Source: Colletes latitarsis
Taxonomy: Eukaryota > Arthropoda > Insecta > Hymenoptera > Colletidae
Assembly: GCF_051014445.1 (NCBI RefSeq)
Contig: NC_135141.1
Coordinates: 13,516,001 to 13,580,000, forward strand
DNA length: 64,000 nt
Reading direction: 5' to 3'
The notes under the pieces: model-generated
Database searches by the model: none
The model's input: only the letters and a program-made list of their open reading frames with translations
Told to the model about the DNA's origin: nothing
Program-made: the position numbers and the translations under genes
In this document: positions 58,501-61,370 of the stretch, piece after piece
How positions within the stretch are numbered: position 1 is the first letter of the stretch
Layout: the number at the start of each line of letters is the position of its first letter

Positions 58501-59850
58501 AACATTAAAATCCTCCAATTTGTTCAAAAGTTATGACGTTTTAAAAATAAGCAATCGAGTGACATTTCTGGCCTGAAATTATATTTTCGGTAAGGAATTT
58601 TTTTCTCGAAAGTGGGTAGGATTTCGGGGGTATGTCTATTGACCAAAAATGATTGTCATTGACCCCTGCAGCTAAAAATATTTTTTTCAGAACGATTTGA
58701 AAATTCTTTTTACGCCAAAAAATTTGGGCACCTACCCCCTGTCGATTTTTCTTCAAAATTCACTTTTGATTTTTAATAATTTTGTTTGACGCTCTACCAA
58801 AAAGTTGTCTAATACTTTTTTGTAGGTATTCATGAACTCTACTCTACAAAAAAGTTTCATTGAAATATATTCACTATTGTAAGAGTTATGGCTGTTTGAA
58901 AATTGGATCATTTTTATTCGGTTTTTCTAACTTTACTGGGTCAAGGAACAACTTTCTCAATACTGTTTGAATTCCTACATATTTTTCACCAAAATACGTG
59001 TTGTTTGCATTTTGAAACATTAAAATCCTCCAATCCGTTCAGAAGTTATGACATTTTGAAGATTCGCATGAAATTTCTATTTTATAATATTTCTATATGG
59101 CGTGATGCAGTTTCTATGGCCACATTAGACCACAAAGTGTTAAGTAAATATTTTGTCTTTGATGTTACATTTGCAAGTTTAACACGTTGACTGTCAGACC
59201 AAACCCCTCGAATTGCCCATGAAAACGAAACTTTGTTTATAAACATTTGGTAACCAGCAGAGCCATAATTCGTCATAGAACTTACTTTCACAGATTTGTT
59301 TAAATTCAAGAGTCATATTTAGATTTGTTTTCTTTGACATTTAATCTTGAGAATTAATTCTTTTAGCTCCTTAGTGAAAAACAGTGTCACCCATATGTGG
59401 GTGACGTGGCAGTCAATGTGTTAAGATGGAATCTAGTAATTCTTGTGTTAAAATATGTGTAATATTCTTCTTCAACTATAAATAAATTTTTTAGTACATG
59501 TTTATTGTTCTGTTACTATTGCATATAATATTTGATTATAACATTTGTTCTCTATTTATGTTTTCAGTTCTGTGTCTTCGCCAATGATGGAAACAAAGTC
59601 AAGACTTGATATGTCATTGCCACAAAAAGACTTTGAAGAAAGCATTGGAGAAAATAGACATTCAGTACCTATTCAATCTCATAATAGTTGGGGTACCAGA
59701 CCGTTCAGTGCTGGTCCATTTCATAGGCCTAACCTACCATACATAAATACAAGACGCATACTTTTAGAGTGTCAACTTCCACCAGAAGATCCTGCAGTAC
59801 CATTAATTGTTTCGATTAAAAAAGAACTTAAAAAATTTTCCTTGCAATAA
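19250..59850 (+). CDS. KIAA1549/DUF3827-like transmembrane protein, nine exons, 5'-incomplete
   Basis: Joining 19250-19559, 23291-23468, 31093-31384, 36756-37012, 37736-37911, 43798-44041, 46581-46758, 56312-56540 and 59568-59850 gives 714 residues without a stop, and the splice phases agree at every junction. The layout is extracellular region (about 275 residues visible), one helix (DAWLLVGAASAGFVLLAFVL and on) with a basic stop-transfer, then a long cytoplasmic tail ending in KKELKKFSLQ. The features that recall vertebrate KIAA1549 are the pre-membrane pattern RLIYSVHLGGKPVPA...ALLSPQEVALELG, a KRD-W membrane start, and GRAKRRLNELLEDSFSLFGS in the tail. Family assignment is from memory of the domain. 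The function is unestablished. Introns hold most of the transposons in the window. Confidence 0.75.
19795..20506 (+). repeat. Segment duplicated at 31627-32340
   Basis: The segment starts at AAGCAGTTTGGTTTTTGTC and runs up to the Tc1-like terminus at 20507; it matches 31627-32340 closely. It includes the left terminus of another TA-flanked element (CAGTATGTCTCACGAATTCT from 19943) whose right end is not present here but is at 36493 in the other copy. The duplication continues into the transposon. Confidence 0.85.
20755..21837 (-). pseudogene. Family 3 Tc1-like transposase, left arm, split by an LTR
   Basis: From 21837 the frame reads NIFGSDSQNYVRRKPNTE, then MKHGGGSVMVWG, and is cut after GTGNLIF by the insertion at 21159-21658. 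It resumes as FIDGILDKYKYLNILKNN, FHVQQDNDPKHTA (second Asp) and SPDVNPIENLWAEI (Glu, spacing 34), and ends AAKGGPTKY at 20755. The N-terminal half is missing. Confidence 0.88.
21159..21658. mobile_element. Solo LTR, 500 bp, inserted in the Tc1-like copy
   Basis: The ends are TGTCGGA and TCCGACA, a 7-bp inverted pair with the TG...CA of LTRs. AATA is repeated on both sides (21155-21158 and 21659-21662). The uninterrupted sequence at 22525-22550 and at 32990 confirms the exact empty site. No internal retroelement coding sequence remains, so it is best read as a solo LTR left by recombination. A 4-bp duplication suits Ty3/gypsy-type integrases. Confidence 0.85.
21926..22939 (+). pseudogene. Family 3 Tc1-like DD34E transposase, right arm, with stops
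   Basis: MNAKTSETKKCEREIILRLH starts a helix-turn-helix (residues 10-45, NEITGIVNRSKSAIHYIIK). It continues through RRILRNNDFHGRIPRKKPYI, KHGGGSVIV, FHFQQDNDPKHTARIVKE and SPDVNPIENLWVEI to AAKGGPTKY. Defects are stops at 22061, 22138 and 22501, a frame change at about 22380 and a stop in place of Trp at 22838. The catalytic Asp and Glu of the last two motifs are kept; the first Asp region is damaged. Confidence 0.88.
23291..23468 (+). CDS. Exon 2 of the KIAA1549-like gene
   Basis: Bounded by TTCCGTTTCAG and AAG|GTGAAC. It encodes YWLLTVLRSGETMPPKIELR, then LARLYRTAFSRHQKRHLGL and ATDKRLLIKTK. The pattern of a short beta segment followed by an amphipathic helix with basic residues resembles the repeat units before the membrane in KIAA1549. 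It enters in phase 2 and leaves in phase 0, agreeing with both neighbours. Confidence 0.8.
23490..23811 (-). repeat. Inverted-repeat arm, partner of 18572-18880
   Basis: The complement of 23589-23775 matches 18574-18760. Its last part, GATCAATGCATTCCCACACG, corresponds to both flanks of the Tc1-like element at 17009-18571 joined together, and therefore represents the unoccupied site. It begins about 20 bp after the exon 2 donor. Confidence 0.75.
24851..25032 (-). pseudogene. Cys-rich fragment in the left arm
   Basis: Mirror copy of 26222-26400, with AATCCTGTTGAGTACTGCTA read on the - strand. It encodes the same CxxC pairs with a few changes and no upstream catalytic domain. It exists only as part of the arm repeat. 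Confidence 0.5.
25033..26219 (+). mobile_element. G element (G5) at the centre of the composite
   Basis: It starts CAGGGTATTCAGCCATCCC after TA and ends GGCCGAATACCCTG before TA. Inside are two 130-bp modules, one 380-bp module and two more 130-bp modules. Both termini share the variant TATTC for TGTTC, as does 12351, marking a subfamily. Confidence 0.85.
26222..26400 (+). pseudogene. Cys-rich zinc-binding C-terminal fragment (piggyBac-like)
   Basis: The best preserved of three copies: EYCYSVKNEPRCHICGNVA, then IIKCTWCEKSLCFKHFFDEY and a stop after RNYIE at 26400. The CxxC, CxxC, C, H, H order would bind two zinc ions in a cross-brace, as in the C-terminal domain of piggyBac transposases. 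No DDE domain precedes it; the frame runs directly out of the G terminus. The assignment is tentative. Confidence 0.5.
27046..27452. other. Unique intron sequence
   Basis: Begins with CTTACCGACGTTATTGATAG, which also occurs in G7 near 38811. Two copies of AATCGATTGAT lie at 27178-27215. No exon-like frame. It ends at the 10-bp target duplication of the following retrotransposon. Confidence 0.5.
27463..27644 (+). pseudogene. RNase H C-terminal fragment of the retrotransposon
   Basis: GNEKADEAAKLASSSTTIMK, then KHYTKALTEV, a TGA stop, and NEEWRNNRPTKLHKV. The GNEKAD motif carries the last catalytic Asp region of RNase H. The frame is cut by the Tc1-like element at 27645. Confidence 0.8.
27645..29405 (+). 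mobile_element. Tc1-like transposon, family 1, copy B
   Basis: The left terminus is CAGTGTGTTAGGAAATGATA after TA. The right terminus ends CCTAGTACACTA before TA, with the final G changed. It is strongly similar to 9320-11064 in the opposite orientation. Both copies share the same damaged stretch between the first and second catalytic motifs. Confidence 0.93.
28118..29136 (+). pseudogene. Tc1-like DD34E transposase, broken (copy B)
   Basis: It begins MARSKVLNEKERRQILTYKD, has the helix-turn-helix through IGRRIGRSCNVVNQ and shifts frame after 28303. It continues in pieces: TVWNVLKESSNLVYKKMKS, WSDEKKFNLDGPDG (first Asp), MHDNATVHAS (second Asp), SPDLNPIENLWG (Glu) and SAGKPIKY with stop at 29136. 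Several frame changes and stops lie in the central third. Confidence 0.9.
29408..29690 (+). pseudogene. C-terminal zinc-finger domain of the retrotransposon
   Basis: Read as NPALLLNRKDQVKTTRVRIG, then HSYLITKTEPNSCDTCNVQN and TIEHILTICPKYN. The C-x2-C...H-x4-C pattern is the usual last domain of Jockey-like ORF2. It continues the frame interrupted at 27644 and ends at the stop at 29688-29690, followed by a short 3' tail. Confidence 0.8.
29821..30170. mobile_element. Short inverted-repeat element (MITE-like), 350 bp
   Basis: The ends are GTACTATACAGAGATGACTT and the complement of AAGTCATCACTGGATAGTAC, about 33 bp of imperfect inverted repeat. The interior from 29970 on is shared with 38977-39166, inside a G element. 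No coding sequence. Confidence 0.7.
30192..30399. mobile_element. TA-flanked MITE, 208 bp
   Basis: The left end CAGTAATGCTCACATAAGTG mirrors the right end CACTTATGTGGGCACTATTG. TA is on both sides (30190-30191, 30400-30401). GGTCATTTATGTGGGCAT at 30223-30245 is a third, internal copy of the terminus. Consistent with a Tc1/mariner-dependent MITE. Confidence 0.8.
30402..31092. other. End of intron 2
   Basis: The first 90 bp resemble the complement of 23930-24010 (AATATCTCGAAAACTGAGGC), a small dispersed repeat. A possible Tc1-like N-terminus lies at 30801. The acceptor ATGTAACTTTCAG ends at 31092. Confidence 0.5.
30801..30911 (+). pseudogene. Possible N-terminus of a Tc1-like transposase
   Basis: MAANEKQTNLDIRNLIIFNL is followed by a frame that soon stops. 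The LDIRNLIIF pattern recalls the start of the first helix in Tc1-like proteins, compare FDMRQLVIFH at 35217 on the other strand. Only about 20 residues support this. Confidence 0.35.
31093..31384 (+). CDS. Exon 3 of the KIAA1549-like gene
   Basis: Acceptor CTTTCAG, donor GAAC|GTAAGT (a strong match). The reading includes QILNNIEEERGSKRFELRL, then NTSVTESGATRLIYSVHLGG and PAEIAARDMALLSPQEVALE, LGAPVLVQSE. This beta-sheet and helix module, with a GGKPVPA turn, is the part that most resembles the pre-membrane repeat in DUF3827. It enters in phase 0 and leaves one base over. N-glycosylation sites NYT and NTS fit an extracellular location. Confidence 0.85.
31627..32340 (+). repeat. Second copy of the duplicated segment
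   Basis: Close match to 19795-20506, from AAGCAGTTTGGTTTTTGTC to the Tc1-like terminus. It differs by scattered substitutions. This copy keeps the opposite terminus of the enclosing transposon (36493), so it is the more complete one. Confidence 0.85.
32341..33430 (-). mobile_element. Tc1-like transposon, family 3, third copy, 5' end missing
   Basis: The left terminus CAGTGGCTCACGAAAGTATT follows TA at 32339-32340. The right terminus is absent: at 33431 the sequence jumps to a second copy of an internal 70-bp stretch (GTGGAGTAATTAACATGTGT) and then to a G element. The copy matches the left arm of 20507-23186 but has no LTR, so it preserves the LTR empty site. Confidence 0.88.
32589..33418 (-). 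pseudogene. Family 3 Tc1-like transposase, C-terminal two thirds
   Basis: Starts within the DNA-binding part (GRPKKLTGREEK). Later comes RILRNDDFHGRVPRKKPYI, a TGA for Trp before DKVIFFDESKFNIFGSDG (first Asp), MKHGGGSVMVW, FHFQQDNDPKYTA (second Asp) and SPDVNPIENLWVEI, ending AAKGGLTKY at 32589. From 33110 down it is a single open frame of 173 residues. Confidence 0.88.
33493..34551 (+). mobile_element. G element (G6), left end lost
   Basis: It enters abruptly at GAAAGGGAGTAGGATTTCGG and runs through two 130-bp modules, one 380-bp module and two 130-bp modules to the right terminus, GGCCGAACACCCTG then TA. The join to the Tc1-like fragment on the left has no terminal repeat, so one or both were truncated there. 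Confidence 0.8.
34552..35009. other. Non-coding filler within the transposon cluster
   Basis: AT-rich. At 34860-34930 GAGGGCTGATTTCAACCCCTTAA and its surroundings resemble, loosely, the palindrome motif in the Cys-rich arms. No coding match. Confidence 0.45.
35010..35550 (-). mobile_element. Tc1-like element, family 4, 5' part only
   Basis: The terminus is CAGTGACTCCCAAAAATATT, read from 35550 downward, with TA beyond it. The transposase start is at 35217: MSSKGKNTTFDMRQLVIFH, then a TGA at codon 27, then EIAVMLRMSKSTIADICRRF and IEFFPQTGRPNLLTRD. This is a typical paired helix-turn-helix with the GRP linker. The catalytic half is missing. Confidence 0.75.
35945..36250 (+). pseudogene. C-terminal remnant of a mariner-type transposase
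   Basis: Broken frames read GRGCRGTICWPA, a stop, SLDLTTLDFFLGG, DVVYGDAPTTLEDMKE, then RVRDATVQRLLQM. The order resembles WPARSPDxTxLDFFLWG...PTT of the DD41D-type proteins at 13065 and 55400. It has several stops. It is probably the last trace of the transposase of the 31777-36493 element. Confidence 0.6.
36756..37012 (+). CDS. Exon 4 of the KIAA1549-like gene: membrane span
   Basis: Acceptor CACATATAG, donor AAG|GTACGC. YLKESRPLALSRKRD precedes the helix AWLLVGAASAGFVLLAFVLV and GLIF, followed by TARKKRSHS, a basic stop-transfer that puts the C-terminal side in the cytoplasm. It continues with PPPHRNILKKKQYYVSALTG. It enters with two bases completing a codon, as exon 3 requires, and leaves in phase 0. 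The KRD-W junction to the helix is the clearest family hallmark. Confidence 0.85.
37013..37735 (+). other. Intron 4, no mobile element seen
   Basis: About 720 bp of AT-rich intron with one alternating GC run (GCGCGCGCGCGC, 37314-37325). The acceptor TTTGTTTTTACAG is at its end. It is one of the few introns here with no recognisable transposon. Confidence 0.75.
37736..37911 (+). CDS. Exon 5 of the KIAA1549-like gene
   Basis: Begins TDDSEKQTSESMPRTPVNPE and continues as ILDSLDEEIHKALSDKDDEE, then SRLWERSLKKR. Acidic, probably helical, cytoplasmic. The acceptor TTTTTACAG and donor GAG AAG|GTATAAG are standard. It leaves two bases over, completed by the first base of exon 6. Confidence 0.85.
38070..38577 (+). 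repeat. Left arm of the intron 5 inverted duplication
   Basis: Starts at AACTGTCTTACATTCATATG and ends at AATTCAACAATATA next to G7. Its complement appears as 39662-39825 plus 43155-43508. It contains the unoccupied target CATTTTTAATTTGTCTTTAC at about 38407 for the retrotransposon that split the right arm. Confidence 0.9.
38578..39661. mobile_element. Palindromic G element (G7), 1.08 kb
   Basis: The ends are CTGGGTGTTCGCCCACCCCT and its complement. Inverted arms of about 300 bp reach TTGAATGAGATTCAACC near 38870 and its complement near 39362. The unique centre includes 38977-39166, shared with the short element at 29821-30170. None of the 130- or 380-bp modules is present, so this is a different, shorter form that shares only the outer 110 bp. 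Confidence 0.85.
39662..39825 (-). repeat. Right arm of the intron 5 inverted duplication, inner part
   Basis: Complement of about 38414-38577, from TATATTGTTGAATTATTTGC to AAAGACAAATT, where the retrotransposon starts. The arm continues at 43155. Confidence 0.9.
39976..40700 (-). pseudogene. Reverse transcriptase, C-terminal part, Jockey type
   Basis: TYADDTAFLSSHENPEEASQ holds the catalytic YADD pair. WAKKWKIKINVNKSAHITFT and VRYLGLHIDKRLTWKDHIKK are the usual palm and thumb motifs, then IWTYGIQLWGCAKRSNI. The frame is open for 228 residues and ends at 39976. There is no RNase H after it, and the upstream RT is displaced by the foldback element. Confidence 0.9.
40701..43005. mobile_element. 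Foldback element with 916-bp inverted arms and a SWIM-domain fragment
   Basis: The left arm 40701-41616 and right arm 42090-43005 are near-perfect inverted copies beginning GGGTCTAG(T/C)CGAATAAGCA. The arms include a TA-rich block near 41490-41535 and 42175-42230. The 473-bp centre encodes part of a protein on the + strand. If the arms are removed, TAC CAA ATT TAT ACA restores the retrotransposon frame without any target duplication. I cannot name the superfamily. Confidence 0.85.
41617..42055 (+). pseudogene. SWIM zinc-finger C-terminus of a transposon-type protein
   Basis: LDFPEMTEQDLKIFFTGSYQ, then SYLAEIMNEQNEINLSYL, VQFKVQSRHINKKLYKCYID and GIRRYFCE. One extra base at about 41888 shifts the frame, which continues ANRTIGCCSHTAAIIYYLSH, ARYTSKIIKPAEILS and a stop near 42055. 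The Cys and Cys-x-His arrangement (CE..., CCSH) is a SWIM finger of a kind common at the end of repetitive transposase-like proteins in insects and cnidarians. The catalytic domain is absent. Confidence 0.65.
43012..43154 (-). pseudogene. Upstream reverse transcriptase fragment
   Basis: NYYALLKSYLNDRFFQINQN, YSKIYPIHAGVPQGSVLGP then ILY on the - strand, joining in frame with 40700 once the foldback element is removed. The PQGSVLGP motif is diagnostic for Jockey-like RT. Confidence 0.9.
43155..43508 (-). repeat. Right arm of the intron 5 inverted duplication, outer part
   Basis: Complement of about 38070-38425, from AAAGACAAATTAAAAATGTG to CATATGAATGTAAAACAGTT. Divergence from the left arm is a few percent by eye, so the duplication is not brand new. 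Confidence 0.9.
43509..43715 (+). mobile_element. Right end of a G element (G8)
   Basis: One partial 130-bp module and the right terminus, GGGTGGGTGAACACCCTG, directly after the outer end of the inverted duplication. The rest of the element is missing, so its junction probably marks the duplication breakpoint. Confidence 0.8.
43798..44041 (+). CDS. Exon 6 of the KIAA1549-like gene
   Basis: The acceptor TTAATTGTAG is followed by one base that completes the Arg left by exon 5. The reading is LTHERLSRTNAINVPIASDS, then MVDDNLEMLESLENNYTKQE and SMPSCKQFPKLKGVEPLSRV, LEPVM. The donor ATG|GTATGT is strong. Cytoplasmic, polar, with no recognised motif. Confidence 0.8.
44178..44594. mobile_element. 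Palindromic short G element (G9), 417 bp
   Basis: CAGGGTGTTGGGCCACCCCT after TA; the other end is GACCGAACACTCTG before TA. The two halves are inverted copies of about 200 bp around CTGACGTATCGACAGCCTTA. This resembles G7 without its centre. Confidence 0.85.
44599..46227 (+). mobile_element. G element (G10) with shortened left end
   Basis: CAGGG then TTTTACTGAATTTTTTTTCT: only five bases of the left terminus remain before the first 130-bp module. The right end, TAGCCGAACACCCTG before TA, is complete. Modules: 130, 130, 130, 380, 130, 380 (partial), 130, 130. Confidence 0.8.
46581..46758 (+). CDS. Exon 7 of the KIAA1549-like gene
   Basis: VKHLDIDSPELVRRENNDID, then NESNDKIFVRTSSTIKDPGV and VGPVVWNLRRQIMSTE. 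Acceptor TATCTTTCACAG, donor GAAG|GTACAA. It leaves one base over, matching either acceptor of exon 8. Cytoplasmic tail; function unknown. Confidence 0.8.
46996..47286 (+). mobile_element. Possible solo LTR, 291 bp
   Basis: The ends TGTTGGAT and ATCCAACA are inverted and TG...CA. Inside are CATATAAACGCC (TATA-like, about 47169) and AATAAAGTGTTG (polyadenylation signal, about 47264) in the order expected of an LTR. I see no exact target duplication, so the limits may be off by a few bases. Confidence 0.55.
47309..48903 (-). mobile_element. Kolobok-like transposon
   Basis: The termini are GGGGGGAACCTCATGTAAA and its complement. TTAA precedes the left end (47305-47308); the right flank reads TAAA. 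A transposase fragment is on the - strand. Kolobok elements make TTAA duplications; the assignment rests on that and on the protein motif. Other superfamilies remain possible. Confidence 0.6.
48012..48470 (-). pseudogene. Transposase C-terminal part, Kolobok-like
   Basis: One open frame of 152 residues: DDCSPGTDSWCKWCVAQALG, HEDVQKHIRPIYKDLSRDDL, then LERRLGGHTQNANESFNAII and WRLAPKHFNCRIKIIEITAF. The SWC, PIYxDLS, GxTQNxNESFN and PKH motifs define a protein family that is repetitive in many animal genomes. The N-terminal and catalytic parts are missing, and the rest of the element is non-coding. Confidence 0.65.
48904..49293. other. Unique intron sequence
   Basis: No match to other parts of the window and no exon signal in phase. 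Slightly GC-richer at 48905-48990. Confidence 0.5.
49294..50191 (+). mobile_element. Tc1-like transposon, family 2 relative, internally deleted
   Basis: Termini CACCCTTGGACAAAATGATA (left) and the complement of CACCCTTGGACAAAAAGATA (right), each flanked by TA. The first 40 bp run straight into the catalytic domain, so the 5' leader and DNA-binding domain were deleted. An internal terminus-like copy lies at about 49993. Confidence 0.9.
49335..49928 (+). pseudogene. DD34E transposase catalytic domain, open but lacking the N-terminus
   Basis: KKWRKVIFTDEKRFNLDGPD (first Asp), MGGGSIMLWAGIGYNG, FIFQQDNAAVHTAKVVKEYF (second Asp), SPDLNIIENCW (Glu) and PKRMLEVVENKGGSTHY with stop at 49928. No stop or frame change over nearly 200 codons, and all three catalytic residues are present. 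It cannot be expressed as a normal transposase without the DNA-binding half. Confidence 0.9.
50198..51016 (+). mobile_element. Tc1-like transposon, family 5, 5' half, cut by a G element
   Basis: Terminus CAGTGAGTGTAAAAAGTATT after TA at 50196-50197, only six bases from the previous element. The subterminal repeat ATACGCGTAATAAGTATTCG lies near 50395. Coding stops at the TA where G11 begins. Confidence 0.88.
50562..51014 (+). pseudogene. Family 5 transposase, DNA-binding half
   Basis: MGRKRKETSEEERKIVINLH, KTLSEISKVLNRPRSTIQ, a frame change near 50690, GDRKTVKNNPSNGRKR, then SAVKITAELKNDLEINVCSS, RDRGYHGRVARKKYFV and YWNRII. Both helix-turn-helix units are visible. The frame continues, after the insertion is removed, in the inverted fragment at 52248. 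Confidence 0.88.
51017..51575 (-). mobile_element. G element, left part in reverse orientation (G11)
   Basis: CAGGGTGTTCGGCCACCTCT after TA. Three reversed 130-bp modules follow. It stops at GAAAATATAATTTCAGGCC, where the inverted Tc1-like half begins. No right terminus. Confidence 0.85.
51678..52248 (-). pseudogene. Family 5 transposase, catalytic half, inverted
   Basis: From 52248 the - strand reads FTDETKNIFGSDGRCTVWRE, KHGEGSVTVWG, YIFLQDNDPKHNAYNTRQW (second Asp) and SPDVNVIENLW (Glu). After one frame change comes RDHHISSKQDLKNAL, then SKGNPTRY with stop at 51678. Its first codons join exactly to the end of 50562-51014 (RII then FTDE). This proves the two halves were one gene. Confidence 0.88.
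52250..53958 (-). mobile_element. G element in reverse orientation (G12)
   Basis: CAGAGTGTTCGGCCACCCCT after TA and the complement at 53958 before TA. Two 380-bp modules and several 130-bp modules, all reversed relative to G2. Both termini are present. Confidence 0.85.
54241..56020 (+). mobile_element. DD41D (rosa-like) transposon, copy B
   Basis: CAGGATGGGGCAGTAACTAT after TA, the complement of CAGGGTGGGGCAGTAACTAT at the right end before TA. Very similar to 12752-14553 in the opposite orientation, with about 20 bp lost near 55470. Confidence 0.9.
54696..55708 (+). pseudogene. DD41D transposase, broken (copy B)
   Basis: MYPFQEQVDMLLIYGECQQN, the helix-turn-helix, a stop after MEIGVL at 54929, LHGNDFMNRVEFCRRA, LFTDQATFTNHG (first Asp), WYQYDGCPAYY (second Asp), a small deletion, then PDITPLDFFLWGTLKEKVYK and DSDGHHFEHLL. 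The stop codon that ends the Trp position in copy A is TGG here. The early frame changes are at the same places as in copy A. Confidence 0.88.
56021..56311. other. Unique end of intron 7
   Basis: TATATATATA after the DD41D element, then AT-rich sequence with pyrimidine runs. No coding signal. Confidence 0.5.
56312..56540 (+). CDS. Exon 8 of the KIAA1549-like gene
   Basis: GTSETDELTCVASASSVGRA, then KRRLNELLEDSFSLFGSRDQ, KSEVQPCTLRPNSATCAADV and SKTKGRSSH. The LNELLEDSFSLFGS stretch is the best tail match to KIAA1549 proteins (HELLDDTFALFGS type). Two acceptors 15 bp apart, at 56311 (TTATCAG) and 56326 (TACATCAG), are both in phase, so a five-residue alternative is possible. I chose the first because of its pyrimidine tract. 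Donor ATTAG|GTATGT. Confidence 0.8.
56770..57827 (+). pseudogene. Jockey-type reverse transcriptase, frameshifted fragment
   Basis: VLALLDLQKAFDMVWHNGLL holds the first catalytic Asp. After a frame change near 56975 come LLYTGVPQGSVLGPILFNFY, LVLYADDTAIYSSSWQL, KVKYLGIWFDNKLKWHHN and RPILTYGAPVWCTAA. There are stops at 57284 and 57628. The frame ends at 57827. There is no endonuclease domain, so it is 5'-truncated. It differs from 39826-43154 in sequence and is a separate family. Confidence 0.9.
57902..57927 (+). repeat. Poly(C) run of 26 bases
   Basis: A single homopolymer run, preceded by ACACAATAA and followed by TAAAAATC. It lies about 75 bp after the end of the retrotransposon frame. 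Could be real, with quadruplex potential on the other strand, or a sequencing or assembly artefact. Confidence 0.9.
58018..59075 (+). mobile_element. G element body without termini (G13)
   Basis: Two 380-bp modules and associated 130-bp modules, very close to those at 2500-3400 and 45050-45420. It starts inside a 380-bp module (TATTTTCGAATATTTTTGGA) and ends at AAGATTCGCATGAAATTTC. Neither inverted terminus is present. Confidence 0.8.
59179..59424. mobile_element. TTAA-flanked MITE, about 240 bp
   Basis: TTAACACGTTGACTGTCAGA at the left, the complement of TTAACACATTGACTGCCACG at the right. TTAA is the target of piggyBac-type elements, and the 14-18-bp inverted repeat fits. CACCCATATGTGGGTG lies just inside the right end. 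No coding sequence. Confidence 0.7.
59568..59850 (+). CDS. Exon 9, last exon of the KIAA1549-like gene
   Basis: The acceptor TTTTCAG supplies one base to finish the Ser begun in exon 8. SVSSPMMETKSRLDMSLPQK, then SHNSWGTRPFSAGPFHRPNL, RRILLECQLPPEDPAVPLIV and SIKKELKKFSLQ, stop TAA at 59848-59850. The short amphipathic end (IVSIKKELKKFS) is a likely conserved motif of the family tail. Confidence 0.85.
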
Positions 59851-61022
59851 ACAATACATGGAAATGGAAAAAAGACTAAATATGATAATACATTGTTAAA
59901 TGATAGATATTCATACAGTGGATAAAAGAAATATTTTAAAACAATAATTGAAATCATATTTAGAATGATGTGTAAATATATCACAAATTTTTATATATAC
60001 AGTATCAATTTTATACGTGTAGTTATATAGAACTCATTCACTCGTTCAGATGATACTTCTTCAAAGATTACAAAATCTTGAAAAGATGAAAAATCATACT
60101 CAAAATCAACAAAATCTTATGCCTATAGATTTTGCTTCAAATTTCATATTTTTTTAGATCTACAGTCCCATCGGAAAATACTCGAAAATACATTTCTTGT
60201 GATAGAAACAATATAAACACTATTCTTGGAAGGTCAACGTCACTGTTTTCGTATAACGATCTTATACTGTTACTTTATTGCAAATAAGCGAAGGAATCCA
60301 ATAAAATGGTGCACCAGTTCACAATGGAAGGATAATTACATAATTTCTTATATGTACCTACATATGGCAATGAGTATTTCAGTACACGGTCTCTGATATT
60401 ATGGCCACCACATTTGCAATCTCCTACATTCTTTTATAAGGATGCACAAAAAATAAGCTGTACACGCACCCTATTAATTCAGTAGAAGATCTAAAAGAAC
60501 AAATTACAATCCATTGCAGAGTAATAACCAAACAGTATTGGTAATGAAAACTATTAAAAAGCGTTGTATGAAATGTTTAGAATGTGGTAGAAAGATACTT
60601 AAACATTTATTTCGATAAAGACATTTTTCAAACAATCTTGTAATCTATCCATTTCTCAATAATATTACTGTTATTAATAATGTTGAAAAAAGTAGATATT
60701 CAGTCTAAGTCGAACGAAAACAGAAATATAGCTTGTAAAAATGTGCAAAATTTGAAGCAAACTCATACAGGGTAGGATTTCCCTGATTTTGAATAAAGTC
60801 CACTGTCGTATAAGAAATATTTATCTACATCGTGTATATGTAACACACCATTGTAATGTAACACTTTATACAAACTTTGATAAGAAAAATTACGAATACA
60901 TAAATTAACATTATATATAATAAAAACAATCTCGTTTGCTCTATAGCAGCAGTTATGAATGCAAGAAAGAGATAATGGTTTAAGGATATTGCAGTGTTTC
61001 TTTATTTGTTCAAACAACTGTA
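59851..61022 (+). other. 3' flank of the gene, probable 3' UTR and intergenic DNA
   Basis: AT-rich. Candidate polyadenylation signals on the + strand are at 59847 (AATAAA, overlapping the stop) and 60301 (AATAAA). A complement AATAAA near 60995 would suit a transcript on the - strand. No transposon was identified. Confidence 0.5.
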
Positions 61023-61298
61023 TTACATTTTTTTTATTTGGTTTATCGATTCACTAAAACATTTATTGTATTCTACATTTTCATTGTACATATCATAATT
61101 CATAGATGAACTATTTATAAGAAATGCAATAAATTCATTTTTTTCTGTTAAACGTATTCTATTAAATAAGGGAATCATTTCATTTATTAACGAATCGCTT
61201 CGTTTAAGATTAATACCATTTTGTAACCCGTTTCGTCGATAGAAGGGTATACTTTTATAATCAAAATATAAAAAATTCATTGAAGAATTTATTAAACT
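61023..61298 (-). CDS. Possible last exon of an unrecognised gene
   Basis: An acceptor-like TTTATTGCAG on the - strand near 61299 is followed by MNFLYFDYKSIPFYRRNGLQ, NGINLKRSDSLINEMIPLFN and RIRLTEKNEFIAFLINSSSM, with a stop at 61023. The residue mixture is less skewed than the chance frames around it, and the frame ends before an AATAAA. I do not recognise the product. A transposon lies immediately upstream, which makes the rest of such a gene hard to see. Confidence 0.3.
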   Translation of the reverse strand, partial: SLINSSMNFLYFDYKSIPFYRRNGLQNGINLKRSDSLINEMIPLFNRIRLTEKNEFIAFLINSSSMNYDMYNENVEYNKCFSESINQIKKM

Positions 61299-61370
61299 GC
61301 AATAAATTAGTTTATATTTTATATACCATATTTTTAAAGAATTTACTTCTTCGTGTTCTCTGACATTATA

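Larger units (their letters stand above)
56541..59567 (+). other. Intron 8, 3.0 kb
   Basis: Contains a Jockey-type fragment, a 26-base C run, a G element body and a TTAA MITE. The acceptor TTATGTTTTCAG ends at 59567. Confidence 0.75.
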
